Shown here: positions 1 to 7,200 of the stretch, one piece after another
Numbering within the stretch: the stretch's first letter is position 1
Layout of the letters: the number at the start of each line of letters is the position of its first letter
Assembly (NCBI GenBank): GCA_019749945.1
Contig: JAIEPF010000008.1
Location: 54,516-118,515, forward strand
Reading direction: 5' to 3'
DNA: 64,000 nucleotides
Source: Burkholderiales bacterium
GTDB taxonomy: Bacteria; Pseudomonadota; Gammaproteobacteria; Burkholderiales; SG8-41
The notes under the pieces: generated by a model
The model's database searches: none
Told to the model about the DNA's origin: nothing
What the model saw: the letters and a program-made list of their open reading frames with translations, nothing else
Program-made: the position numbers and the translations under genes

Positions 1-433
1 GCATCAGGCTGCCCACATAACCGGCGAAAATCACGCCGTTGTCGGGGTCGCCGAAATAGTTGACGGTGATCACCACCGGGAAAGTCAGCGCCAGCGCCAG
101 CGCGAGGAACAGCCAGGAGGCGAGGAACTTGCCGACGATGGCCTGCCAGCTGGTGATGGGCATGGTCAGCAGCAGTTCCATCGTGCCCAGCCGCCGCTCT
201 TCCGACCACAGCCGCATGCCGACCGCCGGCACCAGGAACAGGTACAGCCAGGGATGCCAGGTGAAGAACGACACCAGCGAGGCTTCGCCGCGCTCAAAGA
301 AATTGCCGATGGTGAAGGTGAAGAATCCCGTCAACAGCAGGAAAATGACCAGGAACACATAGGCAATCGGCGAAGTGAAGTAGCCCGACAGCTCGCGTTT
401 CATGATGGTGCGGATGTTGGCAAAAGCGTTCAT
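1..433 (-). CDS. ABC-2 type permease, GldF-like (partial)
   Basis: The reading frame runs off the left edge; only the N-terminal ~144 residues are present. It begins [15 protein letters not shown] and has strongly hydrophobic segments (about residues 20-45 and 105-125) around a basic [13 protein letters not shown] stretch, typical of ABC-2 exporter permeases that accompany GldA-like ATPases. The ATG overlaps the stop codon of the upstream ATPase (ATGA), so the two are translationally coupled. A GldG-like auxiliary subunit would be expected beyond the edge. The substrate is unknown, and gliding is not implied in proteobacteria. Confidence 0.85.
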   Translation of the reverse strand, partial: MNAFANIRTIMKRELSGYFTSPIAYVFLVIFLLLTGFFTFTIGNFFERGEASLVSFFTWHPWLYLFLVPAVGMRLWSEERRLGTMELLLTMPITSWQAIVGKFLASWLFLALALALTFPVVITVNYFGDPDNGVIFAGYVGSLM

Positions 434-1176
434 GCCCGTGCCTCCGCCTTGACCTTGACGGTGTCCGGCAGCGTGATCGCGCGGAACACCTCATCGAGTT
501 TGCCTTCCGGCGAACGCGCCTTCAGCTCCGCCGGCGTGCCGCTGGCGACGATGCGGCCGCGGTCGATGATGATCACGCGGGTGCAGGCCGCCTCGACTTC
601 TTCAAGGATATGGGTCGAGAAAATCACCACCTTGTTTTCGCCCAGGCGCTTGATCAGGCCGCGCACTTCGTGTTTCTGGTTGGGGTCCAGCCCGTCGGTC
701 GGTTCGTCGAGGATCAGCACGTCCGGGTCATGAATCAGCGACTGTGCGAGGCAGGTCCGATGCTTGTATCCCTTGGACAGCGTGTCGATCGATTGATACA
801 GCACGCTGTCAAGGAAACACAATTCCACGGCGCGGTGCACCGCGCGTTTGCGCGCGTCACCCTGCAGGCCGCGCAGTTCGGCGCAGAAATTGAGAAAGCC
901 GTTGACCGTCATGTCGGCGTAGCCGGGTGCATTCTCCGGCAGGTAGCCGATCAGGCGTTTGGCGGCGATCGGGTCTTCAACCATGTCATGGCCGCCGACC
1001 ATGATCCGGCCCGAGGTCGGCGGGTAGTAACCGGTGATCATGCGCATGGTGGTCGACTTGCCGGCACCATTGGGCCCGAGGAATCCCAGCACTTCGCCGC
1101 GCTCGACACTGAACGACACATCGTTCACCGCCAGTTTGGGGCCGAAGGCCTTGACCAGATGTTCGACACTAATCAA
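430..1176 (-). CDS. ABC transporter ATP-binding protein, GldA-like
   Basis: This is the cytoplasmic nucleotide-binding subunit of an ABC-2 type exporter. The Walker [10 protein letters not shown] lies at about residues 34-42, the signature region LSKGYKHR near 135, Walker B VLILDEP with the D-loop GLDP near 155, and the H-loop STHILEE near 187. At 248 residues it is slightly shorter than the ~300-residue drug/NodI-type ATPases. The next gene, an ABC-2 permease, overlaps its stop codon, which identifies the partner. The family is clear; the cargo is not. Confidence 0.9.
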   Translation of the reverse strand: MISVEHLVKAFGPKLAVNDVSFSVERGEVLGFLGPNGAGKSTTMRMITGYYPPTSGRIMVGGHDMVEDPIAAKRLIGYLPENAPGYADMTVNGFLNFCAELRGLQGDARKRAVHRAVELCFLDSVLYQSIDTLSKGYKHRTCLAQSLIHDPDVLILDEPTDGLDPNQKHEVRGLIKRLGENKVVIFSTHILEEVEAACTRVIIIDRGRIVASGTPAELKARSPEGKLDEVFRAITLPDTVKVKAEARA

Positions 1177-1315
1177 TTTCTCTCTCCGTTGCTGTGCGCA
1201 GCCGTCAATGACGCAGCCGAGCGTTTTTGTGGCGTGTTAGATGAAGCTGCCGCGAAAAAATTCAATCCCCCGCACCACAACACGACAGCCATCACCCGCT
1301 TCCGGGCGATTAATC

Positions 1316-1336
1316 ATAACCCATTGATTTTATTGG
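1316..1336 (-). repeat. AT-rich dispersed ~20-mer, copy 1
   Basis: On the minus strand this reads CCAATAAAATCAATGGGTTA, about 17/21 identical to the copies at 30610 and 50784. It sits in the gap between the GldA-like ATPase and tRNA-Thr. Confidence 0.4.
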
Positions 1337-1384
1337 ATTATTTGTCTTCCGCCGATTTCTGCTGAACTCTTGCGCCGGCGGCGG

Positions 1385-1460
1385 TGGTGCCGACAGTCTG
1401 AATCGAACAGACGACCTACCGCTTACAAGGCGGTTGCTCTACCAACTGAGCTATGCCGGC
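1385..1460 (-). tRNA. tRNA-Thr (anticodon TGT)
   Basis: The cloverleaf reads 5' GCCGGCATAGCTCAGTTGGT..., with D-loop GCTCAGTTGGTAGAGC, anticodon arm ACCGC-CTTGTAA-GCGGT (anticodon TGT, reading ACA) and T-arm GTTCGATTC. The 7-bp acceptor stem pairs GCCGGCA with TGTCGGC (one G-U). The discriminator A and the 3' CCA are encoded. A perfect TATAAT lies at 1471-1476 on the same strand, 10 nt before the 5' end, inside an 8-bp inverted repeat (1461-1468/1478-1485). Confidence 0.96.
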
Positions 1461-1501
1461 GCGAGGCGGGATTATAACGCCTCGCCGCAAGACGAGGCTC
1501 C

Positions 1502-1507
1502 TATAAT
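1502..1507 (+). promoter_or_regulatory. -10 element upstream of the 3-HIBDH-family gene
   Basis: A perfect TATAAT lies 36 nt before the start codon, back-to-back with the minus-strand TATAAT of the tRNA (1471-1476). I cannot see a convincing -35 for either, so this is a -10 call only. Confidence 0.35.
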
Positions 1508-1543
1508 TGCGCGGATTCCACCCTGTACAGGCACAGTAAAAAC

Positions 1544-2422
1544 ATGAACAGCACCCCCGTCGGCATCATCGGCACCGGACTGATGGGCAGCGCCTGCGCG
1601 CGACGCCTGATCGCTGCAGGACACACCGTCACCGGTCATGACGTCGATGCCACGAAAGCGCCGGCCTTTGCCGCGCTGGGCGGCCAGAACGCGGCGTCCA
1701 TTGCGGCAATCGCCCGCGCCTGCAACACCGTGGTCATTGCCGTGTTCAATACCGATCAGGTCGAAGCCGCCTGCGATGCCCTGCTCGCCGCGCGGCCCGC
1801 GGACCGGCCACCGCTGACGGCAATCTGCGTCAGCACCTGCGACCCCGACCGCATCGCGGCACTGGCGCAGCGCCTGCCGGTCGATCGCGTACGGTTTGTC
1901 GAAATGCCGGTGTCCGGCACCAGCGAACAGGCGGCGCGCGGCGAAGCGCTGGGCCTCGTTGGCGGCGATCCGGCCGCTGCGGAACAGGTCAAGGACGTAC
2001 TCGACGCACTGTGCCCGCGCCGCCACCACCTCGGCGCCGCCGGCAACGGCGGTCGCGCCAAACTCGCGATCAACCTGATCCTCGGCATCAACCGCGCCGC
2101 CCTCGCCGAAGGCCTGGTGTTCGCCGAACGCATGGGCCTGCCCCTGACCGCCTTTCTCGGCGTAGCCCGCGATTCGGCCGCCTATTCGCAGATCATGGAC
2201 ATCAAGGGCCGGAAAATGATCGACGGCGATTTCACGCCGCACGGCAAGATCGCGCAGACGCTGAAGGATTTTTCGCTGATGCTGGAACTGGCGCAACGCC
2301 TGCAGCAGCAGTTGCCGCTGGCCGCGACCTATACCGACATCGTCGAAGGCTGCATGGCGCAGGGCGAGGCCGATCTCGACAATGCAGCGGTGATCCGCGA
2401 AATCCGCCGGCGCAGTTCGTAA
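1544..2422 (+). CDS. NAD(P)-dependent oxidoreductase, 3-hydroxyisobutyrate dehydrogenase family
   Basis: This is a beta-hydroxyacid dehydrogenase: an N-terminal Rossmann fold followed by an all-helical domain. The dinucleotide motif GIIGTGLMG is at residues 7-15, the substrate loop MPVSGTSEQAARG near 120-130 and the catalytic-lysine segment NGGRAKLAIN near 165-172. Its 292 residues are normal for the family. The substrate cannot be fixed from sequence (tartronate semialdehyde, hydroxyisobutyrate and succinic semialdehyde are all handled by relatives). The C-terminal codons AAVIREIRRR are duplicated in frame 1052 bp downstream, where they end with different residues (QK then stop), so the present C-terminus ...RRRSS was probably supplied by an insertion. 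Confidence 0.9.
   Translation: MNSTPVGIIGTGLMGSACARRLIAAGHTVTGHDVDATKAPAFAALGGQNAASIAAIARACNTVVIAVFNTDQVEAACDALLAARPADRPPLTAICVSTCDPDRIAALAQRLPVDRVRFVEMPVSGTSEQAARGEALGLVGGDPAAAEQVKDVLDALCPRRHHLGAAGNGGRAKLAINLILGINRAALAEGLVFAERMGLPLTAFLGVARDSAAYSQIMDIKGRKMIDGDFTPHGKIAQTLKDFSLMLELAQRLQQQLPLAATYTDIVEGCMAQGEADLDNAAVIREIRRRSS
2384..2412 (+). repeat. 29-bp direct repeat, left copy (3' end of the oxidoreductase gene)
   Basis: The left copy is inside the coding region and encodes AAVIREIRR plus part of the next codon. It matches 3436-3464 at 27 of 29 positions, the differences being at the 3rd and 21st bases. It may be an attachment-site or target duplication. Confidence 0.75.
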
Positions 2423-2436
2423 TCAAACCAGCCCTC

Positions 2437-3048
2437 ATGGCCAATATTCGCGCCGCCACCATTTCCGAAGCCAGCCGTTCGTCCGGCGAATGGGTCTTTG
2501 TTGATCTCGGCTTTGCTAGTGAAGCAAAGAGCTGTGGGCTGCTTGTTGGAGATGTTAACGAGAGTGAGGCGAAAACACTTTCGTTTTCGCAGCTCAAAAC
2601 CGAAATTTTATCCCTCTGCAACACGGGAACAGCACCGCTAAACCTACTTCTTGAAGCTCCTCTGTCAGTCGCATTCGGCCCCAATGGAAATCCCGTTGGA
2701 CGATCTGTTGAAAGGCGCAACGGGCAAACGCGCTATTGGTACGTAGGGCTCGGTTGCAGCGTTCTTGTGGCTGCAACGTACCTCTTACGTTCTATGCACG
2801 ATCTTCCAGTCCATCGCGAAATACGCTTGTTTGAAGGCTTAGTATCGTTCAAGCCAAAGGGAATTCCTTCGTCGCACACTCAAGACGTCATCGCCTTGCG
2901 CGAAGTAGTTTGGTCGCACGATGCTTCACGGGGGCGAGTCGTTCCGCCTGAGGAACTCGCATCAAAACAGGGAGATCGCGTTGTTTCTGCTTTTCAGGTG
3001 GCCGGTATGGACTTTGGTGTCCCGCCCGTTGTCGCTGTAGGGGCTTAA
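2437..3048 (+). CDS. Uncharacterised protein, possible RNase H-like fold (DUF429-like)
   Basis: I do not recognise this 203-residue protein with certainty. It has FVDLGFASEAKSCG at residues ~18-31, LLLEAPLS near 70, FEGLVSFK near 127 and SHTQDVIALREV near 140. That spacing of acidic residues recalls RNase H-like nucleases of the DUF429 type: a first-strand Asp, a Glu before a proline, and a late Asp. The start chosen is the first ATG after the upstream stop (15 nt gap); I see no good Shine-Dalgarno. The gene has much lower GC and different codon use from its neighbours and lies wholly within the duplicated-end cassette, suggesting recent acquisition. A nuclease or defence role is only a guess. 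Confidence 0.7.
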   Translation: MANIRAATISEASRSSGEWVFVDLGFASEAKSCGLLVGDVNESEAKTLSFSQLKTEILSLCNTGTAPLNLLLEAPLSVAFGPNGNPVGRSVERRNGQTRYWYVGLGCSVLVAATYLLRSMHDLPVHREIRLFEGLVSFKPKGIPSSHTQDVIALREVVWSHDASRGRVVPPEELASKQGDRVVSAFQVAGMDFGVPPVVAVGA

Positions 3049-3307
3049 CAATCCGGTCACGCACGGCAAATCAATCTTGCACGAAAGCTGATTGTTAACT
3101 CCCCTGTGAGCCGCCGAGCAGCGGAGTCGCGCCGGGGGATGTCGGCGAGCACTGTGCGAGCGCGCGAAACTGTCCTGAAAAGATGTACATGCCCGCCCCT
3201 GACAGGATGCAATCGTCGAACTGGCGCGCGAGTTGCGCAGCCGCCCGGTGCAACGAGCAGCGCAGGGAAGCCCGCAGGGCCGGCGAGCCGGGGCCCGCCT
3301 TCTTTTG

Positions 3308-3339
3308 GTTACTTTTCTTGGCGGAGCAAGAAAAGTAAC
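3308..3339. repeat. Hairpin with 13-bp perfect arms (GTTACTTTTCTTG)
   Basis: The left arm GTTACTTTTCTTG is at 3308-3320, the loop GCGGAG is 6 nt and the right arm CAAGAAAAGTAAC is at 3327-3339. From memory this sequence type recurs in intergenic DNA of many proteobacteria; I cannot confirm copy number here because only one copy lies in the window. Confidence 0.8.
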
Positions 3340-3397
3340 TAGCCGCCGGGCTACCCCCGGCGAAGTTGCCTGGTTTTAAATTAACCCTGAGCCATCC

Positions 3398-3429
3398 GGC
3401 GGATAACGCCGCTACGCGGCTCATCCGCC
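3398..3429. repeat. Imperfect hairpin ending GGCGGAT/ATCCGCC
   Basis: The outer arms are GGCGGAT (3398-3404) and ATCCGCC (3423-3429). The inner stem is GCCGC-TAC-GCGGC (3408-3420). It abuts the right direct repeat and marks the right edge of the inserted segment. It resembles a short extragenic palindromic element. Confidence 0.7.
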
Positions 3430-3435
3430 CTACTT

Positions 3436-3464
3436 GCTGCGGTGATCCGCGAAATTCGCCGGCG
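3436..3464 (+). repeat. 29-bp direct repeat, right copy (displaced gene 3' end)
   Basis: It encodes AAVIREIRR in the same frame as the left copy and continues into R-Q-K-stop within 12 nt, just before the terminator at 3478. Read this way it is the original 3' end of the oxidoreductase gene. Confidence 0.7.
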
Positions 3465-3465
3465 T

Positions 3466-3500
3466 CAAAAATAAAAAACGGCGCGGGGTTTCCGCGCCGT
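3466..3500 (-). terminator. Rho-independent terminator of the amidohydrolase gene
   Basis: The 9-bp stem ACGGCGCGG/CCGCGCCGT (3478-3486/3492-3500) has a 5-nt loop and is followed on the minus strand by an interrupted T-tract (A-rich at 3467-3477 on plus). It lies 20 nt past the minus-strand stop and could also stop read-through of the plus-strand oxidoreductase. Confidence 0.8.
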
Positions 3501-3519
3501 CAATGTCCAGCATTACCGT

Positions 3520-5028
3520 TCAGGTTTTTTTAATCGCATATCCATAAGCCATGTTGGTGCGGTCGCCACCTTCAAGGTCATAGGCCTGCTTGGCCAGCGC
3601 AAACCGGTCGTTGGCCAGTGCAGCGCGGTGCTGCGCGGTCACGCCATAGAGCCTTGCGTTGTTCTCGCCGAAAATCGCCCGCTTGGTCGGGCCGTCGGCC
3701 GCGCCCAGCATCGGGAAGCCGTACTTCTTGCGCATGTCTTCCGGAATTTCCAGGCGGCGCAACGCCTCGATCTGCCATTGCGGCGCGCCGGTCCAGACCG
3801 CGTCGGTGCCCCACACCACATGATCGGCGCCCAGGCCCTTGACCAGCTGGCCCATCATCGCCGCGCACAGCCGCGGTTCAGCGACAGTGCTCTGCGCAAA
3901 CAGCTGGCCGACATCGCCATAGACGTTTTTGACGCCGAATTTTTCTGGGATCTCGCAGAGGTCGGTGACCCAGTCGATGCGTCCGGTCTGTTCGAACTGC
4001 TCCATGCCCACCTTGTACGCGCCGCCGGTGAAGCGGAATGCAGAGTGGTAACAAATAAAGTTCAGCTGCGGCCAGTCCTTCGCCGCCTTGCCCACGTCGC
4101 GCACATCGGCGTACTGCACCAGGTCGGGAAACTGCTTGGTGGTGGCAGGCGGATACAGGCCCTTGTGGAAACAGACGTTGGCCAGACTCGGGTTGGTTTT
4201 CGAGGCCTTCACCAGTTTTTCGTAGAAGGGATACAGCAGTTTTTCATCGTCGAGCCGCCATGGATGCCGCGCGAGGTGTTTGTTGGTGTTGTCGCCGACG
4301 GTGTAACCCTTGAATGAATCGGGTTTCAGCACCTCCAGATCATGATCGACCTTGTCCAGCCAGCCCGGCATGCCCGGCATGAAAATGGCATGCGCGTACA
4401 TGCGCTTGGTCCCCGCCTCCTTGTTGACCCTGGTCCGCGCATCGTTTTTCATTTCGTTGGTCAGGAACCAGTCGCGCGGGTCTTCCGAACCGGAACCGGA
4501 GATCAGCGCGATCTTGGTGTCGGAGTCGAGATAGATTTCCTTGAAGTAGTTGGGGAACTTCAGATCCTCGATGGTCTGCGGCTTGCCGGCCAGCAGCGGA
4601 TTCCAGCCGGCCTTGCCCACCGCTTCGCGCTGGGCGATGAAACCCATGATGCGGGTGTCGTCACGCAGGAAGTGGGTGTGCATGTCCATGATGAACTGGC
4701 TTTTCAGCGCATTGGCGCGCTCATTGGCCATTTCCGGTGTCGCGGCCTCGGCACGGCTCACCGCGTAGAGCGGACCGTAGGTGTCGTTCATCGCGACAAA
4801 GGCCGCCGCCATGCCGGCGGCACTTTTGAAAAAGCGGCGGCGCGTGACGCCGTGTTTTTTGGCCATTTCACTGCCGATGGCCTTGACCCGCGCTTCGAAC
4901 TCGCGCTGCTTCTCGGTCTGCGGCGTCGGCATGTACTCGTCACTGGAAATACACTGTGTCGGGATCGGCGACGGGAAAACCGTGCTTTCGGCAGCAACGA
5001 CCTGGGCCAGCTCTTCTGGGGTAAGCAT
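3520..5028 (-). CDS. Amidohydrolase family protein with twin-arginine motif
   Basis: A metal-dependent TIM-barrel hydrolase of the amidohydrolase-2 type, 502 residues. The first metal motif MDMHTH is near residue 118, a later histidine is in NFICYHSAF, and the late Asp is in VVWGTDAVW. A twin-arginine sequence TRRRFFKSAAG is at residues ~62-72, followed by a hydrophobic stretch, so Tat export is likely although the motif sits unusually far inside. I chose the ATG beginning MLTPEELAQV because GAGGAG precedes it by 7 nt; longer in-frame extensions have no family resemblance. A promoter with a perfect TTGACA lies 120-150 nt upstream. The substrate is unknown. Confidence 0.88.
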   Translation of the reverse strand: MLTPEELAQVVAAESTVFPSPIPTQCISSDEYMPTPQTEKQREFEARVKAIGSEMAKKHGVTRRRFFKSAAGMAAAFVAMNDTYGPLYAVSRAEAATPEMANERANALKSQFIMDMHTHFLRDDTRIMGFIAQREAVGKAGWNPLLAGKPQTIEDLKFPNYFKEIYLDSDTKIALISGSGSEDPRDWFLTNEMKNDARTRVNKEAGTKRMYAHAIFMPGMPGWLDKVDHDLEVLKPDSFKGYTVGDNTNKHLARHPWRLDDEKLLYPFYEKLVKASKTNPSLANVCFHKGLYPPATTKQFPDLVQYADVRDVGKAAKDWPQLNFICYHSAFRFTGGAYKVGMEQFEQTGRIDWVTDLCEIPEKFGVKNVYGDVGQLFAQSTVAEPRLCAAMMGQLVKGLGADHVVWGTDAVWTGAPQWQIEALRRLEIPEDMRKKYGFPMLGAADGPTKRAIFGENNARLYGVTAQHRAALANDRFALAKQAYDLEGGDRTNMAYGYAIKKT

Positions 5029-5149
5029 GCGCAACTCCTCAAGGGTTAAATCGCGCTGAGCGTCCGCCGTGCTGGATGCCGCTGTAGTGAGGCCGCTGTG
5101 ACGCGGTCGCTGTTGCGGCTTTTTTTTGATGGTGAAACGGCGTCGGAGG

Positions 5150-5178
5150 ATTCTGCGACGCGTGCCGGACCGTGTCAA
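5150..5178 (-). promoter_or_regulatory. Sigma-70 promoter of the amidohydrolase gene
   Basis: On the minus strand, -35 TTGACA (5173-5178, perfect), a 17-nt spacer and -10 CAGAAT (5150-5155, 4 of 6). The predicted start near 5143 leaves a leader of about 115 nt before the start codon. Confidence 0.55.
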
Positions 5179-5197
5179 ACGCGGCGGCGAAAGTCGC

Positions 5198-5632
5198 TTA
5201 TTTGACGACCTGCAGGCGCGGCCGGCCGGCCGGCGCCGGGGTATCGGGCTTGGGGTCTTCTGGATCCCCGGGCGCCGCCGCCGGGGTTGACGCTGCGGCC
5301 GGCGCGGTGAGCAGAACCGGTGATTCTTCGGGGAAAAACAGGCCCTGGCCGGTTTCGCGGGCGAATATGCCCTGCACCGCAGCAAGCGGAATCGAACACT
5401 CGCGCGACACGCCGCCGAAACGCGCTGAAAACTGGATCAGATCGGGGCCGATGGTCAGCTTGTGCGTCGCGTCGTAACTCAGGTTGAGCACGATTTCGCC
5501 GTTTTTGACATGCTCCATCGGCACCCGCGTGTTTTCATCGACCTTCACCGACAGGTACGGCGTCATGCCGCTGTCGCAGGTCCATTCGTGGATGGCGCGG
5601 ATCAGGTACGGTTTGGTCGAACGCTCAGCCAT
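5198..5632 (-). CDS. sspB: ClpXP protease specificity-enhancing factor SspB
   Basis: This is the adaptor that tethers ssrA-tagged and other substrates to ClpX. The compact N-terminal domain (about residues 1-110, containing SVKVDENTRVPMEHV and NLSYDATHKLTIGPD) is followed by an acidic/proline-rich linker. The last residues, GRPRLQVVK, match the conserved ClpX-binding tail of this family. I start at ATG (MAERSTKPY); an in-frame GTG lies 6 nt upstream. It follows sspA at about 100 nt, with a repeat hairpin in the gap. Confidence 0.93.
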   Translation of the reverse strand: MAERSTKPYLIRAIHEWTCDSGMTPYLSVKVDENTRVPMEHVKNGEIVLNLSYDATHKLTIGPDLIQFSARFGGVSRECSIPLAAVQGIFARETGQGLFFPEESPVLLTAPAAASTPAAAPGDPEDPKPDTPAPAGRPRLQVVK

Positions 5633-5641
5633 AAACACAGT

Positions 5642-5723
5642 GCGGAGTGATGAGTGATGAATGATGAGCGAAAACCGATGTGCCCCGGGTTTCGTTCATC
5701 ACTCCGCGCTCATCATTCATCAC
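5642..5723. repeat. Inverted short-tandem-repeat hairpin (GAGTGAT units)
   Basis: The left array GAGTGAT-GAGTGAT-GAATGAT is mirrored by ATCATTCATCACT-type units on the right. Perfect pairs exist between 5642-5653 and 5696-5707, and between 5654-5670 and 5707-5723. It lies between sspA and sspB. Confidence 0.85.
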
Positions 5724-5731
5724 TTGCTCCT

Positions 5732-6331
5732 CTATTTCCTCATCACCTTCTCGGAGGCGGTCAGCGCGTCGATGTAGGCCGGGCGGCTGAACAGGCGTTC
5801 GGCGTATTTCATCAGCGGCGCGGCCTGCTTGCCCAACTGGATGCCGTAATGGTCGAGGCGCCACAGCAGCGGCGCAATCGCCACGTCGAGCATCGAGAAC
5901 TCCTCGCCCAGCATGTACTTCTGCTTGGCGAACACCGGCGCGATCTGGGTCAGGCTGTCGCGGATGGTCTGGCGGCCCTTGTCGGCCTGTTTCTGCGTGC
6001 CCTTCTCGATGTGGATGACATGCGAGAACATTTCCTGCTCGAAGCGGAACAGGAACAGCCGCGCCCGCGCGCGCATCACCGGATCCGCCGGCATCAGCTG
6101 CGGATGCGGGAAACGGTCGTCGATGTATTCGTTGATGATGTTCGATTCGTAGAGAATCAGGTCGCGTTCGACCAGCACCGGCACCTGGTTGTACGGATTC
6201 ATCACCGCGAGGTCTTCCGGCTTGTTAAAGAGGTCGACGTCGATGATCTGGAAATCCATGCCTTTTTCGTAGAGCACGAAGCGGCAGCGCTGGCTGAAGG
6301 GACAGGTGGTGCCGGAGTAGAGTGTCATCAT
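5732..6331 (-). CDS. sspA: Stringent starvation protein A (GST fold)
   Basis: An RNA-polymerase-associated protein with a glutathione-S-transferase fold. The thioredoxin-like N-terminal domain begins MMTLYSGTTCPFSQRCRF; the segment NPYNQVPVLVERDLILYESNII is the typical GST site. The FPHPQLMP segment carries the PHP motif which in E. coli SspA contacts sigma-70. Its 199 residues fit the family. The order petABC-sspA-sspB is the usual betaproteobacterial one. The double Met leaves a one-codon uncertainty at the start. Confidence 0.94.
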   Translation of the reverse strand: MMTLYSGTTCPFSQRCRFVLYEKGMDFQIIDVDLFNKPEDLAVMNPYNQVPVLVERDLILYESNIINEYIDDRFPHPQLMPADPVMRARARLFLFRFEQEMFSHVIHIEKGTQKQADKGRQTIRDSLTQIAPVFAKQKYMLGEEFSMLDVAIAPLLWRLDHYGIQLGKQAAPLMKYAERLFSRPAYIDALTASEKVMRK

Positions 6332-6387
6332 GATGGTTTATCCGTAACGGAACAGCAGGTCAGTCGTAAGGCGGCCAGAGGAACAAA

Positions 6388-6419
6388 GGGGCCGTGACGC
6401 GACTGGCGCGCACGGCCCC
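6388..6419 (-). terminator. Terminator-like hairpin after petC
   Basis: A 9-bp perfect stem GGGGCCGTG/CACGGCCCC with a 14-nt loop, followed on the minus strand by TTTGTT. It lies between the petC stop and sspA and probably ends the petABC transcript. Confidence 0.55.
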
Positions 6420-6435
6420 GGCGGTCGACTGAGGG

Positions 6436-7200
6436 TCAGTGCACGTCCTTCCAGTACTCCTTCTTCAGTGCATATACCAAAACAAATAACAGGCCCAGCG
6501 CCATCAGCACGAACATGCCGATGGTCTTGCGGTTGCCGCGCACCGGCTCGGCCATGAACACCATGTAGTTCACCAGGTCGGCGACCATCTCGTCGTACTG
6601 GGCGGGGGTCAGCTGGCCCGGCTTGTCGAGCTTCAGGGCCATTTCGGTTTTCATGTAACCCGGACCCTGCACCTTGCGCTCAACCAGCACCTGCTCGCCC
6701 TGCAGTTCCCACAGCGCGTGTGGCATGCCGACATTGGCATACACGGTGTTGTTCCAGCCGGTGGGCCGCTCGGCGTCGCGGTAAAAGCCGCGCAGGTAGG
6801 TGTACAGCCAGTCGGCACCGCTGCCATCGGCGGATGCGCGCGAACGCGCGACCACCGACAGGTCCGGCGGTGTGGCGCCAAACCAGTTCTTGGCGTCTTT
6901 CGCATCCATCGCGATGCGCATCAACTCCCCGACCTTGACGCCGGTGAACACCAGGTTGTCGCGGATCTGCGCTTCGGTGAGGCCGATGTCCTGCAGCCGG
7001 TTGTAGCGCATGTACGCCGCGCTGTGGCAGTTCAGGCAATAGTTGGCGAAGTGCCGCGCGCCGCGCTGCAGAGACGCATGGTCTTCTTCGTTGATCGGCG
7101 CACGATCCAGCTTGATGTGGTCGCCGGCCGCCAGCGCGAGCGTCGGCACCAGCAGCAGGGCCGCGATTAAACTATTGATTTTATTCATTTTTTTAATCAT
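6436..7200 (-). CDS. petC: Cytochrome c1 of the bc1 complex
   Basis: The haem c subunit of ubiquinol-cytochrome c reductase (complex III), anchored in the inner membrane with its domain in the periplasm. A signal sequence occupies residues ~1-24 (LIAALLLVPTLALAAG) and the haem-binding CLNCH is at 55-59. The C-terminal helix GMFVLMALGLLFVLVYAL anchors it. The chosen ATG overlaps the petB stop (TGATG). The 5' codons are AT-rich and contain one copy of the dispersed CAATAAAAWCAAT-type motif. Confidence 0.96.
   Translation of the reverse strand: MIKKMNKINSLIAALLLVPTLALAAGDHIKLDRAPINEEDHASLQRGARHFANYCLNCHSAAYMRYNRLQDIGLTEAQIRDNLVFTGVKVGELMRIAMDAKDAKNWFGATPPDLSVVARSRASADGSGADWLYTYLRGFYRDAERPTGWNNTVYANVGMPHALWELQGEQVLVERKVQGPGYMKTEMALKLDKPGQLTPAQYDEMVADLVNYMVFMAEPVRGNRKTIGMFVLMALGLLFVLVYALKKEYWKDVH
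7167..7187 (-). repeat. AT-rich dispersed ~20-mer, copy within petC
   Basis: On the minus strand TGAATAAAATCAATAGTTTA, 17/21 identical to the copy at 50784. It encodes the N-terminal NKINSL of cytochrome c1. Confidence 0.4.

Larger units (their letters stand above)
2413..3435 (+). mobile_element. Candidate ~1 kb inserted cassette at a gene 3' end
   Basis: The segment between the two 29-bp direct repeats holds one 203-residue gene of visibly lower GC than its surroundings plus ~380 bp of hairpin-rich non-coding DNA. The right-hand repeat is followed in frame by QK-stop and then by a terminator, which looks like the original end of the oxidoreductase gene. This is the geometry left by site-specific insertion into a gene 3' end. 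No integrase or transposase is present, so it is a relic or a non-autonomous unit. The mobility is inferred. Confidence 0.5.
3049..3477. other. Gene-free stretch with dispersed-type hairpins
   Basis: No credible gene is present: the open frames here lack family resemblance and run through the hairpins. The stretch contains two strong inverted repeats (listed separately), a GC-rich segment around 3225-3300, and the right-hand 29-bp direct repeat. It forms the right half of the candidate cassette. Confidence 0.6.

Noticed and set aside
3095..3424. A 109-codon minus-strand frame in the gene-poor cassette half
   Set aside because: It runs straight through both hairpins and has a composition set by the repeats. 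Treated as non-coding.
5029..5385. In-frame upstream extension of the amidohydrolase
   Set aside because: The extension is Arg/Pro-rich, crosses the promoter and overlaps sspB, while a good Shine-Dalgarno (GAGGAG) precedes the internal ATG at 5028.
5642..5723. Tandem-repeat arrays considered as a CRISPR
   Set aside because: The units are 7-9 bp without unique spacers of constant length, and no cas genes are present.
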